Positions 23,413 to 35,818 of a stretch of DNA of 64,000 nucleotides are shown here, in pieces. A program made the position numbers and the translations under genes. The notes under the pieces are model-generated. The model saw only the letters and a program-made list of their open reading frames with translations, had not been told where the DNA came from and made no database searches. Source of the DNA: Crossaster papposus (Eukaryota > Echinodermata > Asteroidea > Velatida > Solasteridae); assembly GCA_037893245.1 (NCBI GenBank), contig JBAIAA010000788.1:372001-436000 (forward strand). The letters run 5' to 3'. Positions within the stretch are counted from its first letter, which is position 1, and each line of letters begins with the position of its first letter.

Positions 23413-24396
23413 GTGGCTCACTCAGCCTGCTCAGAAGGAACAGAAGAGGTAGAAGACAGAGATATAGTATATCCACGTGTCTGATCTACACCTCACTTAG
23501 CCTGCTCAGAAGAATCAGCAGAGCTAGAAGACAGAGATAGAGTATATCCACGTGTCTGATCTACACATCACTCAGCCTGCTCAGAAGGAACAGCAGAGGT
23601 ATAAGACAGAGATAGAGTATATCCACGTGTCTCACTCAGCCTGCTCAGAAGGAAAAGCAGAGGTAGAAGACAGAGATAGAGTATATCCACGTGACTCACT
23701 CAGCCTGCTCAGAAGGAACAGAAGAGGTAGAAGACAGAGATATAGTATATCCACGTGTCTGATCTACACCTCACTTAGCCTGCTCAGAAGAATCAGCAGA
23801 GGTAGAAGACAGAGAAAGAGTATATCCACGTGTCTGATCTACACATCACTCAGCCTGCATAGAATGATCAGCAGAGGTAAAAGTAAGAGATAGAGTATAT
23901 CCACGTGTCTAATCTACACCTCACTCAGCCTGCTCAGAAGAAACAACACAGGTAGAAGACAGAGATATAGTATATCCACGTGTCTGATCTACACCTCACT
24001 CAGCCTGCTCAGAAGGAACAGCACAGGTAGAAGACAGAGATAGAGTATATCCACGTGTCTGATCTACACCTCACTCAGCCTGCTCAGAATGAACAGCAGA
24101 GGTAGAAGACAGAGATAGAGTATATCCACGTGTCTCACTCAGCCTGCTCAGAAGGAACAGCAGAGGTAGAAGACAGAGATAGAGTATATTCACGTATCTC
24201 ACTCAGCCTGCTCATAAGGAACAACAGAGGTAGAAGACAGAGATATAGTATATCCACGTGTCTCACTCAGCCTGCTCAGAAGGAACAGCAGAGGTAGAAG
24301 ACAGATATAGAGTATATCCAAGTGCCTGATCTACACCTCACTCAGCCTGCTCAGAAGGAACATCAGAGGTAGAAGACAGAGATAGAGTATATCCAC

Positions 24397-25700
24397 GTGT
24401 CTGATCTACACCTCACTCAGCCTTCTCAGAAGGAACAGCAGATGTAGAAGACAGCGATAGATTATATCCACGTGTCTCACTCAGCCTGCTCAGAAGGAAC
24501 AGCAGAGGTAAAAGACAGAGATAGAGTATATCCACGTGTCTCATTCAGCCTGCTCAGAAGGAACAGCAGAGGTAGAAGGCAGAGATATAGTATATCCAAG
24601 TGTCTGATCTACACCTCACTCAGCCTTCTCAGAAGGAACAGCAGATGTAGAAGACAGCGATAGATTATATCCACGTGTCTCACTCAGCCTGCTCAGAAGG
24701 AATAGCAGAGGTAGAAGACAGAGATAGAGTATATCCACGTGTCTCACTCAGCCTGCTCAGAAGGAACAGCAGAGGTAGAAGGCAGAGATAGAGTACATCC
24801 ACGTGTCTCACTCAGCCTGCTCAGAAGGAACAGCAGAGGTAGAAGACAGAGATAGAGTATATCCACGTGTCTGATCTACACTTCACTCAGCCTGCTCAGA
24901 AGAATCAGCATAGGTAGAAGACAGAGATAGAGTATATCCACGTGTCTGATCTACACCTCACTCAGCCCGCTCAGAAGGAACAGCAGAGGTAGAAGACAGA
25001 GATAGAGTATATCCACGTGTCTGATCTACACCTCATTCAGCCTGCTCAGAAGGAACAGCAGAGGTAGAAGACAGAGATAGAGTATATCCACGTGTCTCAC
25101 TCAGCCTGCTCAGAAGGAACAGCAGAGGTATAAGACAGAGATAGAGTATATCCACGTGTCTCACTCAGCCTGCTCAGAAGGAAAAGCAGAGGTAGAAGAC
25201 AGAGATAGAGTATATCCACGTGGCTCACTCAGCCTGCTCAGAAGGAACAGAAGAGGTAGAAGACAGAGATATAGTATATCCACGTGTCTGATCTACACCT
25301 CACTTAGCCTGCTCAGAAGAATCAGCAGAGGTAGAAGACAGAGATAGAGTATATCCACGTGTCTGATCTACACATCACTCAGCCTGCTCAGAAGGGACAG
25401 CAGAGGTATAAGACAGAGATAGAGTATATCCACGTGTCTCACTCAGCCTGCTCAGAAGGAAAAGCAGAGGTAGAAGACAGAGATAGAGTATATCCACGTG
25501 ACTCACTCAGCCTGCTCAGAAGGAACAGAAGAGGTAGAAGACAGAGATATAGTATATCCACGTGTCTGATCTACACCTCACTTAGCCTGCTCAGAAGAAT
25601 CAGCAGAGGTAGAAGACAGAGAAAGAGTATATCCACGTGTCTGATCTACACATCACTCAGCCTGCTCAGAAGGAACAGCAGAGGTAGAAGACAGAGATAG
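24397..25700 (+). repeat. Partial third zone C-type segment
   Basis: A CCTTCTCAG L unit (24397) is followed by an S with GCGATAGATTAT upstream, as at 22302. The units at 25156-25700 match 23350-23893 at a 1,806/1,807-bp offset. The last S-L group ends at 25700, where the AAAAGTAAG variant is replaced by the plain sequence and zone D begins. Confidence 0.7.
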
Positions 25701-26973
25701 AGTATATCCACGTGTCTGATCTACACCTCACTCAGCCTGCTCAGAAGGAACAGCAGAGGTAGAAGACAGAGATATAGTATATCCACGTGTCTCACTCAGC
25801 CTGCTCAAAAGGAACAGCAGAGGTAGAAGACAGAGATAGAGTATATCCACGTGTGTGATCTACACCTCACTCAGCCTGCTCAGAAGGAACGGCAGAGGTA
25901 GAAGACAGAGATAGAGTATATCCACGTGTCTCACTCAGCCTGCTCAGAATGAACAGCAGAGGTAGAAGACAGAGATATAGTATATCCACGTGTCTCTCTC
26001 AGCCTGCTCAGAAGGAACAGCAGTGGTAGAAGACAGAGATAGAGTATATCAACGTGTCTGATCTACACCTCACTCAGCCTGCTCAGAAGGAACAGCAGAG
26101 GTAGAAGACAGAGATAGAGTATATCCACGTGTCTGATCTACACCTCACTCAGCCTGCTCAGAAGGAACAGCAGAGGTAGAAGACAGAGATAGAGTATATC
26201 CACGTGTCTCACTCAGCCTGCTCAGAAGGAACAGCAGAGGTAGAAGACAGAGATAGAGTATATCCACGTGTCTCACTCAGCCTGCTCAGAAGGAACAGCA
26301 GAGTTAGAAGACAGAGATAGAGTATATCCACGTGTCTCACTCAGCCTGCTCAGAAGGAACAGCAGAGGTAGAAGACAGAGATAGAGTATATCCACGTGTC
26401 TGATCTACACCTCACTCAGCCTGCTCAGAAGGAACAGCAGAGGTAGAAGACAGATATAGAGTATATCCACGTGTCTGATCTACACTTCACTCAGCCTGCT
26501 CAGAAGAATCAGCATAGGTAGAAGACAGAGATAGAGTATATCCACGTGTCTGATCTACACCTCACTCAGCCTGCTCAGAAGGAACAGCAGAGGTAGAAGA
26601 CAGAGATAGAGTATATCAACGTGTCTGATCTACACCTCACTCAGCCTGCTCAGAAGGAACAGCAGAGGTAGAAGACAGAGATAGAGTATATCGACGTGTC
26701 TCACTCAGCCTGCTCAGAAGGAACAGCAGAGGTAGAAGACAGAGATAGAGTATATCCACCTGTCTGATCTACACCTCACCCAGCCTGCTCAGAAGAATCA
26801 GCAGAGGTAGAAGACAGAGATAGAGTACATCCACGTGTCTGATCTACACCTCACTCAGCCTGCTCAGAAGGAACGGCAGAGGTAGAAGACAGAGATAGAG
26901 TATATCCACGTGTCTCACTCAGCCTGCTCAGAAGGAACAGCAGAGGTAGAAGACAGAGATATAGTATATCCAC
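25701..26973 (+). repeat. Zone D lead-in with founder-like variants
   Basis: This segment has first or early examples of variants that dominate the right half: GTGTGTGATC (25850), AACGGCAG (25889), GTGTCTCTCTCAG (25989), CAGAGTTAGAAG (26302), ATCAACGTG and ATCGACGTG junctions. The S-S-S-S run with GAGTTAGAAG resembles 42698-42904 and 44698-44889. Confidence 0.65.
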
Positions 26974-28257
26974 GTGTCTCTCTCAGCCTGCTCAGAAGGA
27001 ACAGCAGAGGTAGAAGACAGAGATAGAGTATATCCACGTGTCTGATCTACACCTCACTCAGCCTGCTCAGAAGGAACAGCAGAGGTAGAATGCAGAGATA
27101 GAGTACATCCACGTGTCTCACTCAGCCTGCTCAGAAGGAACAGCAGAGGTAGAAGACAGAGATAGAGTATATCCACGTGTCTGATCTACACTTCACTCAG
27201 CCTGCTCAGAAGAATCAGCATAGGTAGAAGACAGAGATAGAGTATATCCACGTGTCTGATCTACACCTCACTCAGCCTGCTCAGAAGGAACAGCAGAGGT
27301 ATAAGACAGAGATAGAGTATATCCACGTGTCTGATCTACACCTCACTCAGCCTGCTCAGAAGGAACAGTAGAGGTTGAAGACAGAGATATAGTATATCGA
27401 CGTGTCTCACTCAGCCTGCTCAGAAGGAACAGCAGAGGTAGAAGACATAGATAGAGTATATCCACCTGTCTGATCTACACCTCACCCAGCCTGCTCAGAA
27501 GAATCAGCAGAGGTAGAAGACAAAGATAGAGTATATCCACGTGTCTGATCTACACCTCACTCAGCCTGCTCAGAAGGAACAGCAGAGGTAGAAGACAGAG
27601 ATAGAGTATATCCACGTGTCTGATCTACACCTCACTCAGCCTGCTCAGAAAGAACAGCAGAGGTAGAAGACAGAGATAGAGTATATTCACGTGTCTCACT
27701 CAGCCTGCTCAGAAGGAACAGCAGATGTATAAGACAGCGATATGGTATATCCACGTGTCTCACTCAGCCTGCTCAGAAGGAAAAGCAGAGGTAGAAGACA
27801 GAGATAGAGTATATCCACATGGCTCACTCAGCCTGCTCAGAAGGAACAGAAGAGGTAGAAGACAGAGATATAGTATATCCACGTGTCTGATCTACACCTC
27901 ACTTAGCCTGCTCAGAAGAATCAGCAGAGGTAGAAGACAGAGATACAGTATATCCACGTGTCTGATCTACACATCACTCAGCCTGCTCAGAAGAAACAGC
28001 AGAGGTAGAAGACAGAGATAGAGTATATCCACGTGTCTGATCTACACCTCACTCAGCCTGCTCAGAAGGAACAGCAGAGGTAGAAGACAGAGATAGAGTA
28101 TATCCACGTGTCTGATTTACACCTCACTCAGCCTGCTCAGAAGGAACAGCAGAGGTAGAAGACAGAGATAGAGTATATCCACGTGTCTGATCTACACCTC
28201 ACTCAGCCTGCTCAGAAGGAACAGCAGAGGTAGAAGGCAGAGATAGAGTACATCCAC

Positions 28258-29135
28258 GTGTCTCACTCAGCCTGCTCAGAAGGAACAGCAGAGGTAGACG
28301 ACAGAGATAGAGTATATCCACGTGTCTTATCTACACTTCACTCAGCCTGCTCAGAAGAATCAGCATAGGTAGAAGACAGAGATAGAGTATATCCACGTGT
28401 CTGATCTACACATCACTCAGCCTGCTCAGAAGGAACAGCAGAGGTAGAAGACAGAGATAGAGTATATACACGTGTCTGATCTACACCTCACTCAGCCTGC
28501 TCAGAAGGAACAGCAGAGGTAGAAGACAGAGATAGAGTATATCCACGTGTCTGATCTACACCTCACTCAGCCTGCTCAGAAGGAGCAGCAGAGGTAGAAG
28601 ACAGAGATAGAGTATATCCACGTGTCTGATCTACACCTCACTCATCCTGCTCAGAAGGAACAGCAGAGGTGGAAGGCAGAGATAGAGTACATCCACGTGT
28701 CTCACTCAGCCTGCTCAGAAGGAACAGAAGAGGTAGAAGACAGAGATAGAGTATATCCACGTGTCTGATCTACACCTCACTCAGCCTGCTCAGAAGGAAC
28801 AGCAGAGGTAGAAGACAGAGATAGAGTATATCCACGTGTCTGATCTACACCTCACTCAGCCTGCTCAGAAGGAACAGCAGAGGTAGAAGACAGAGATAGA
28901 GTATATCCACGTGTCTGATCTACACCTCACTCAGCCTGCTCAGAAAGAACAGCAGAGGTAGAAGACAGAGATAGAGTATATCCACGTGTCTGATCTACAC
29001 CTCACTCAGCCTGCTCAGAAGGAACAGCAGAGGTAGAAGACAGAGATAGAGTATATCCACGTGTCTGATCTACACCTCACTCAGCCTGCTCAGAAGGAAC
29101 AGCAGAGGTAGAAGGCAGAGATAGAGTACATCCAC
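28258..29135 (+). repeat. 878-bp internal duplication unit of the zone D HOR
   Basis: The rare GTAGACGAC variant and the following GTCTTATC L unit occur at 28258-28396 and again from 29136, 878 bp apart. Arithmetic gives 10 L + 2 S. The similarity runs for about 500 bp, through the ACAGAAGAGG slot, before diverging. In HOR copy 2 the same pair lies 875 bp apart (31136 and 32011), as expected from its 72-bp unit. Confidence 0.78.
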
Positions 29136-29199
29136 GTGTCTCACTCAGCCTGCTCAGAAGGAACAGCAGAGGTAGACGACAGAGATAGAGTATATCCAC

Positions 29200-29273
29200 G
29201 TGCTTATCTACACTTCACTCAGCCTGCTCAGAAGAATCAGCATAGGTAGAAGACAGAGATAGAGTATATCCAC
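29200..29273 (+). repeat. 74-bp L monomer with a 1-bp deletion
   Basis: GTGTCTTATC is shortened to GTGCTTATC. The matching units at 28322, 31200 and 32075 keep the base, so the change is private to this copy and younger than the HOR amplification. Confidence 0.85.
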
Positions 29274-29851
29274 GTGTCTGATCTACACATCACTCAGCCT
29301 GCTCAGAAGGAACAGCAGAGGTAGAAGACAGAGATAGAGTATATCCACGTGTCTGATCTACACCTCACTCAGCCTGCTCAGAAGGAACAGCAGAGGTAGA
29401 AGACAGAGATAGAGTATATCGACGTGTCTGATCTACACCTCACTCAGCCTGCTCAGAAGGAACAGCAGAGGTAGAAGACAGAGATAGAGTATATCCACGT
29501 GTCTGATCTACACCTCACTCAGCCTGCTCAGAAGGAAGAGCAGAGGTAGAAGGCAGAGATAGAGTACATCCACGTGTCTCACTCAGCCTGCTCAGAAGGA
29601 ACAGAAGAGGTAGAAGACAGAGATAGAGTACATCCACGTGTCTGATCTACACCTCACTTAGCCTGCTCAGAAGAATCAGCAGAGGTAGAAGACAGAGATA
29701 GAGTATATCCACGTGTGTGATCTACACCTCACTCAGCCTGCTCAGAAGGAACGGCAGAGGTAGAAGACAGAGATAGAGTATATCCACGTGTCTCACTCAG
29801 CCTGCTCAGAAGGAACAGCAGAGGTAGAAGACAGAGATATAGTATATCCAC

Positions 29852-32727
29852 GTGTCTCTCTCAGCCTGCTCAGAAGGAACAGCAGAGGTAGAAGACAGAG
29901 ATAGAGTATATCCACGTGTCTGATCTACACCTCACTCAGCCTGCTCAGAAGGAACAGCAGAGGTAGAATGCAGAGATAGAGTACATCCACGTGTCTCACT
30001 CAGCCTGCTCAGAAGGAACAGCAGAGGTAGAAGACAGAGATAGAGTATATCCACGTGTCTGATCTACACTTCACTCAGCCTGCTCAGAAGAATCAGCATA
30101 GGTAGAAGACAGAGATAGAGTATATCCACGTGTCTGATCTACACCTCACTCAGCCTGCTCAGAAGGAACAGCAGAGGTAGAAGACAGAGATAGAGTATAT
30201 CCACGTGTCTGATCTACACCTCACTCAGCCTGCTCAGAAGGAACAGTAGAGGTAGAAGACAGAGATATAGTATATCGACGTGTCTCACTCAGCCTGCTCA
30301 GAAGGAACAGCAGAGGTAGAAGACATAGATAGAGTATATCCACCTGTCTGATCTACACCTCACCCAGCCTGCTCAGAAGAATCAGCAGAGGTAGAAGACA
30401 AAGATAGAGTATATCCACGTGTCTGATCTACACCTCACTCAGCCTGCTCAGAAGGAACAGCAGAGGTAGAAGACAGAGATAGAGTATATCCACGTGTCTG
30501 ATCTACACCTCACTCAGCCTGCTCAGAAAGAACAGCAGAGGTAGAAGACAGAGATAGAGTATATTCACGTGTCTCACTCAGCCTGCTCAGAAGGAACAGC
30601 AGATGTATAAGACAGCGATAGGGTATATCCACGTGTCTCACTCAGCCTGCTCAGAAGGAAAAGCAGAGGTAGAAGACAGAGATAGAGTATATCCACATGG
30701 CTCACTCAGCCTGCTCAGAAGGAACAGAAGAGGTAGAAGACAGAGATATAGTATATCTACGTGTCTGATCTACACCTCACTTAGCCTGCTCAGAAGAATC
30801 AGCAGAGGTAGAAGACAGAGATACAGTATATCCACGTGTCTGATCTACACATCACTCAGCCTGCTCAGAAGGAACAGCAGAGGTAGAAGACAGAGATAGA
30901 GTATATCCACGTGTCTGATCTACACCTCACTCAGCCTGCTCAGAAGGAACAGCAGAGGTAGAAGACAGAGATAGAGTATATCCACGTGTCTGATTTACAC
31001 CTCACTCAGCCTGCTCAGAAGGAACAGCAGAGGTAGAAGACAGAGATAGAGTATATCCACGTGTCTGATCTACACCTCACTCAGCCTGCTCAGAAGGAAC
31101 AGCAGAGGTAGAAGGCAGAGATAGAGTACATCCACGTGTCTCACTCAGCCTGCTCAGAAGGAACAGCAGAGGTAGACGACAGAGATAGAGTATATCCACG
31201 TGTCTTATCTACACTTCACTCAGCCTGCTCAGAAGAATCAGCATAGGTAGAAGACAGAGATAGAGTATATCCACGTGTCTGATCTACACATCACTCAGCC
31301 TGCTCAGAAGGAACAGCAGAGGTAGAAGACAGAGATAGAGTATATACACGTGTCTGATCTACACCTCACTCAGCCTGCTCAGAAGGAACAGCAGAGGTAG
31401 AAGACAGAGATAGAGTATATCCACGTGTCTGATCTACACCTCACTCAGCCTGCTCAGAAGGAACAGCAGAGGTAGAAGACAGAGATAGAGTATATCCACG
31501 TGTCTGATCTACACCTCACTCAGCCTGCTCAGAAGGAACAGCAGAGGTGGAAGGCAGAGATAGAGTACATCCACGTGTCTCACTCAGCCTGCTCAGAAGG
31601 AACAGAAGAGGTAGAAGACAGAGATAGAGTATATCCACGTGTCTATACACCTCACTCAGCCTGCTCAGAAGGAACAGCAGAGGTAGAAGACAGAGATAGA
31701 GTATATCCACGTGTCTGATCTACACCTCACTCAGCCTGCTCAGAAGGAACAGCAGAGGTAGAAGACAGAGATAGAGTATATCCACGTGTCTGATCTACAC
31801 CTCACTCAGCCTGCTCAGAAAGAACAGCAGAGGTAGAAGACAGAGATAGAGTATATCCACGTGTCTGATCTACACCTCACTCAGCCTGCTCAGAAGGAAC
31901 AGCAGAGGTAGAAGACAGAGATAGAGTATATCCACGTGTCTGATCTACACCTCACTCAGCCTGCTCAGAAGGAACAGCAGAGGTAGAAGGCAGAGATAGA
32001 GTACATCCACGTGTCTCACTCAGCCTGCTCAGAAGGAACAGCAGAGGTAGACGACAGAGATAGAGTATATCCACGTGTCTTATCTACACTTCACTCAGCC
32101 TGCTCAGAAGAATCAGCATAGGTAGAAGACAGAGATAGAGTATATCCACGTGTCTGATCTACACATCACTCAGCCTGCTCAGAAGGAACAGCAGAGGTAG
32201 AAGACAGAGATAGAGTATATCAACGTGTCTGATCTACACCTCACTCAGCCTGCTCAGAAGGAACAGCAGAGGTAGAAGACAGAGATAGAGTATATCCACG
32301 TGTCTGATCTACACCTCACTCAGCCTGCTCAGAAGGAACAGCAGAGGTAGAAGACAGAGATAGAGTATATCCACGTGTCTGATCTACACCTCACTCAGCC
32401 TGCTCAGAAGGAACAGCAGAGGTAGAAGGCAGAGATAGAGTACATCCACGTGTCTCACTCAGCCTGCTCAGAAGGAACAGAAGAGGTAGAAGACAGAGAT
32501 AGAGTACATCCACGTGTCTGATCTACACCTCACTTAGCCTGCTCAGAAGAATCAGCAGAGGTAGAAGACAGAGATAGAGTATATCCACGTGTGTGATCTA
32601 CACCTCACTCAGCCTGCTCAGAAGGAACGGCAGAGGTAGAAGACAGAGATAGAGTATATCCACGTGTCTCACTCAGCCTGCTCAGAAGGAACAGCAGAGG
32701 TAGAAGACAGAGATATAGTATATCCAC
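29852..32727 (+). repeat. Zone D HOR copy 2, 2,876 bp
   Basis: It is the same slot order as the preceding copy. The 2-bp difference is fully explained by a 72-bp monomer at 31639 (minus 3) together with the full 75-bp unit at the slot that is 74 bp in copy 1 (plus 1). Confidence 0.85.
31639..31710 (+). repeat. 72-bp L monomer with a 3-bp deletion
   Basis: GTGTCTGATCTACACC is reduced to GTGTCTATACACC, removing three bases inside the L-specific block and destroying its GATC. It is private to this copy. Confidence 0.87.
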
Positions 32728-33134
32728 GTGTCTCTCTCAGCCTGCTCAGAAGGAACAGCAGAGGTAGAAGACAGAGATAGAGTATATCCACGTGTCTGAT
32801 CTACACCTCACTCAGCCTGCTCAGAAGGAACAGCAGAGGTAGAATGCAGAGATAGAGTACATCCACGTGTCTCACTCAGCCTGCTCAGAAGGAACAGCAG
32901 AGGTAGAAGACAGAGATAGAGTATATCCACGTGTCTGATCTACACTTCACTCAGCCTGCTCAGAAGAATCAGCATAGGTAGAAGACAGAGATAGAGTATA
33001 TCCACGTGTCTGATCTACACCTCACTCAGCCTGCTCAGAAGGAACAGCAGAGGTAGAAGACAGAGATAGAGTATATCCACGTGTCTGATCTACACCTCAC
33101 TCAGCCTGCTCAGAAGGAACAGTAGAGGTAGAAG
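32728..33134 (+). repeat. Zone D HOR copy 3, start only
   Basis: The GTGTCTCTCTCAG slot and the next five units repeat 29852-30257 at 2,876 bp offset, including GAATGCAGAG and the AACAGTAGAGG variant. The match fails after GTAGAAGACAG, where the earlier copies read GATATAGTATATCGACG. Confidence 0.78.
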
Positions 33135-34117
33135 ACAGAGATAGAGTATATCCACGTGTCTCACTCAGCCTGCTCAGAAGGAACAGCAGAGGTAGAAGAC
33201 AGAGATAGAGTATATCCACGTGTCTGATCTACACCTCACTCAGCCTGCTCAGAAGGAACAGCAGAGGTAGAAGACAGAGGTAGAGTATAGCCACGTGTCT
33301 CACACAGCCTGCTCAGAAGGAAGAGCAGATGTAGAAGACAGAGATAGAGTATATCCACGTGTCTCACTCAGCCTGCTCAGAAGGAACAGCAGAGGTAGAA
33401 GACAGAGATAGAGTATATCCACGTGTCTGATCTACACTTCACCCAGCCTGCTCAGAAGAATCAGCAGAGGTAGAAGACAGAGATAGAGTATATCCACGTG
33501 TCTGATCTACACCTCACTCAGCTTGCTCAGAAGGAACAGCAGAGGTAGAAGACAGAGATAGAGTATATCCACGTGTCTGATCTACACCTCACTCAGCCTG
33601 CTCAGAAGGAACAGCAGAGGTAGAAGACAGAGATAGATTATATCCACGTGTCTCACTCAGCCTGCTCAGAAGGAACAGCAGAGGTATAAGACAGAGATAG
33701 AGTATATCCACGTGTCTCACTCAGCCTGCTCAGAAGGAAAAGCAGAGGTAGAAGACAGAGATAGAGTATATCCACGTGGCTCACTCAGCCTGCTCAGAAG
33801 GAACAGAAGAGGTAGAAGACAGAGATATAGTATATCCACGTGTCTGATCTACACCTCACTTAGGCTGCTCAGAAGAATCAGCAGAGGTAGAAGACAGAGA
33901 TAGAGTATATCCACGTGTCTGATCTACACATCACTCAGCCTGCTCAGAAGGAACAGCAGAGGTATAAGACAGAGATAGAGTATATCCACGTTTCTCACTC
34001 AGCCTGCTCAGAAGGAAAAGCAGAGGTAGAAGACAGAGATAGAGTATATCCACGTGGCTCACTCAGCCTGCTCAGAAGGAACAGAAGAGGTAGAAGACAG
34101 AGATATAGTATATCCAC
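33135..34117 (+). repeat. Zone E lead segment, shared at 4,867-bp spacing
   Basis: It contains the GAGGTAGAGTATAGCC and GAAGAGCAGATG slots (about 33278-33340), also found in zone C at 19,880 and 22,915 and repeated at 38,145. The run from 33712 and 33915 repeats at 38579 and 38782. The S slot with AAAAGCAG, the GTGGCTC slot and the GATCTACACATC slot all recur in order. Confidence 0.75.
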
Positions 34118-35818
34118 GTGTCTGATCTACACCTCACTTAGCCTGCTCAGAAGAATCAGCAGAGGTAGAAGACAGAGATAGAGTATATCCACGTGTGTGA
34201 TCTACACCTCACTCAGCCTGCTCAGAAGGAACGGCAGAGGTAGAAGACAGAGATAGAGTATATCCACGTGTCTCACTCAGCCTGCTCAGAAGGAACAGCA
34301 GAGGTAGAAGACAGAGATATAGTATATCTACGTGTCTCTCTAAGCCTGCTCAGAAGGAACAGCATAGGTAGAAGACAGAGATAGAGTATATCCACGTGTC
34401 TGATCTACACCTCACTCAGCCTGCTCAGAAGGAACAGCAGAGGTAGAAGACAGAGATAGAGTATATCCACGTGTCTGATCTACACTTCACTCAGCCTGCT
34501 CAGAAGGAACAGCAGAGGAAGAAGACAGAGATAGAGTATATCAACGTGTCTGAACTACACCTCACTCAGCCTGCTCAGAAGGAACAGCAGAGGTAGAAGA
34601 CAGAGATAGAGTATATTGACGTGTCTCACTCAGCCTGCTCAGATGGAACAGCAGAGGTAGAAGACAGAGATAGAGTATATCCACCTGTCTGATCTACACC
34701 TCACCCAGCCTGCTCAGAAGAATCAGCAGAGGTAGAAGACAAAGATAGAGTATATCCACGTGTCTGATCTACACCTCACTCAGCCTGCTCAGAAGGAACA
34801 GCAGAGGTAGAAGACAGAGATAGAGTATATCCACGTGTCTGATCTACACCTCACTCAGCCTGCTCAGAAAGAACAGCAGAGGGAGAAGACAGAGATAGAG
34901 TATATCCACGTGTCTCACTCAGCCTGCTCAGAAGGAACAGCATAGGTATAAGACAGAGATAGAGTATATCCACGTGTCTCACTCAGCCTGCTCAGAAGGA
35001 AAAGCAGAGGTAGAAGACAGAGATAGAGTATATCCACGTGGCTCACTCAGCCTGCTCAGAAGGAACAGAAGAGGTAGAAGACAGAGATATAGTATATCCA
35101 CGTGTCTGATCTACACCTCACTTAGCCTGCTCAGAAGAATCAGCAGAGGTAGAAGACAGAGATAAAGTATATCCACGTGTGTGATCTACACCTCACTCAG
35201 CCTGCTCAGAAGGAACAGCAGAGGTAGAAGGCAGAGATAGAGTACATCCACGTGTCTCACTCAGCCTGCTCAGAAGGAACAGAAGAGGTAAAAGACAGAG
35301 ATAGAGTACATCCACGTGTCTGATCTACACCTCACTTAGCCTGCTCAGAAGAATCAGCAGAGGTAGAAGACAGAGATAGAGTATATCCACGTGTGTGATC
35401 TACACCTCACTCAGCCTGCTCAGAAGGAACAGCAGAGGTAGAAGACAGAGATAGAGTATATCCACGTGTCTGATCTACACCTCACTCAGCCTGCTCAGAA
35501 GGAACAGCAGAGGTAGAAGACAGAGATAGAGTATATCCACGTGTCTGATCTACACCTCACTCAGCCTGCTCAGAAGGAACAGCAGAGGTAGAAGGCAGAG
35601 ATAGAGTACATCCACGTGTCTCACTCAGCCTGCTCAGAAGGAACAGAAGAGGTAGAAGACAGAGATAGAGTACATCCACGTGTCTGATCTACACCTCACT
35701 TAGCCTGCTCAGAAGAATCAGCAGAGGTAGAAGACAGAGATAGAGTATATCCACGTGTCTCACTCAGCCTGCTCAGAAGGAACAGCAGAGGTAGAAGACA
35801 GAGATATAGTATATCCAC
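34118..35818 (+). repeat. 1,701-bp tandem duplication, copy 1
   Basis: Private variants recur at exactly 1,701 bp in the next copy: GTGTGTGATC (34193 to 35894), CTAAGCC, GAGGAAGAAG, CTGAACTAC, TATTGACGTG, CAGATGG, GAGGGAGAAG and the GATAAAG slot. Unit arithmetic fits 15 L + 9 S. The last S unit (35755-35818) is the hybrid at the crossover point. Confidence 0.88.

Larger units (their letters stand above)
21285..24396 (+). repeat. Zone C HOR copy 2
   Basis: Landmarks recur at 3,165 bp on the left (18195 to 21360) and at 3,037 bp further right (19265 to 22302; 20254 to 23291; 20515 to 23552), so the two copies differ by a net 128 bp. This copy carries a truncated 33-bp monomer at 22130. Single-base differences between the copies are frequent, for example GAGGTATAAG at 20282 against GAGGTATAAT at 23319. 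Confidence 0.75.
26974..29851 (+). repeat. Zone D HOR copy 1, 2,878 bp
   Basis: Defined from the GTGTCTCTCTCAG S slot at 26974 to its copy at 29852. Other landmarks keep the same spacing: GTGTCTTATC at 28322 and 31200, and the AGATGTATAAG/GCGATA slot at 27725 and 30603. Arithmetic with one 74-bp unit fits 29 L + 11 S, about 40 monomers, so this HOR is richer in L units than zones A and F. It contains an internal 878-bp repeat. Confidence 0.85.
32230..35430 (+). repeat. Left half of a 4,867-bp-spaced repeat
   Basis: About 3.2 kb here matches 37097-40297 at a constant 4,867-bp offset (32589 to 37456, 33712 to 38579, 34974 to 39841, 35177 to 40044, 35391 to 40258). Differences I saw: AACAGAAGAGG against AACAAAAGAGG near 38671, CTCAGAAG against CTCAAAAG near 38738, and ATCTACGTG against ATCCACGTG near 39190. 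The 1,701-bp extra copy lies between the two halves. Confidence 0.85.
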
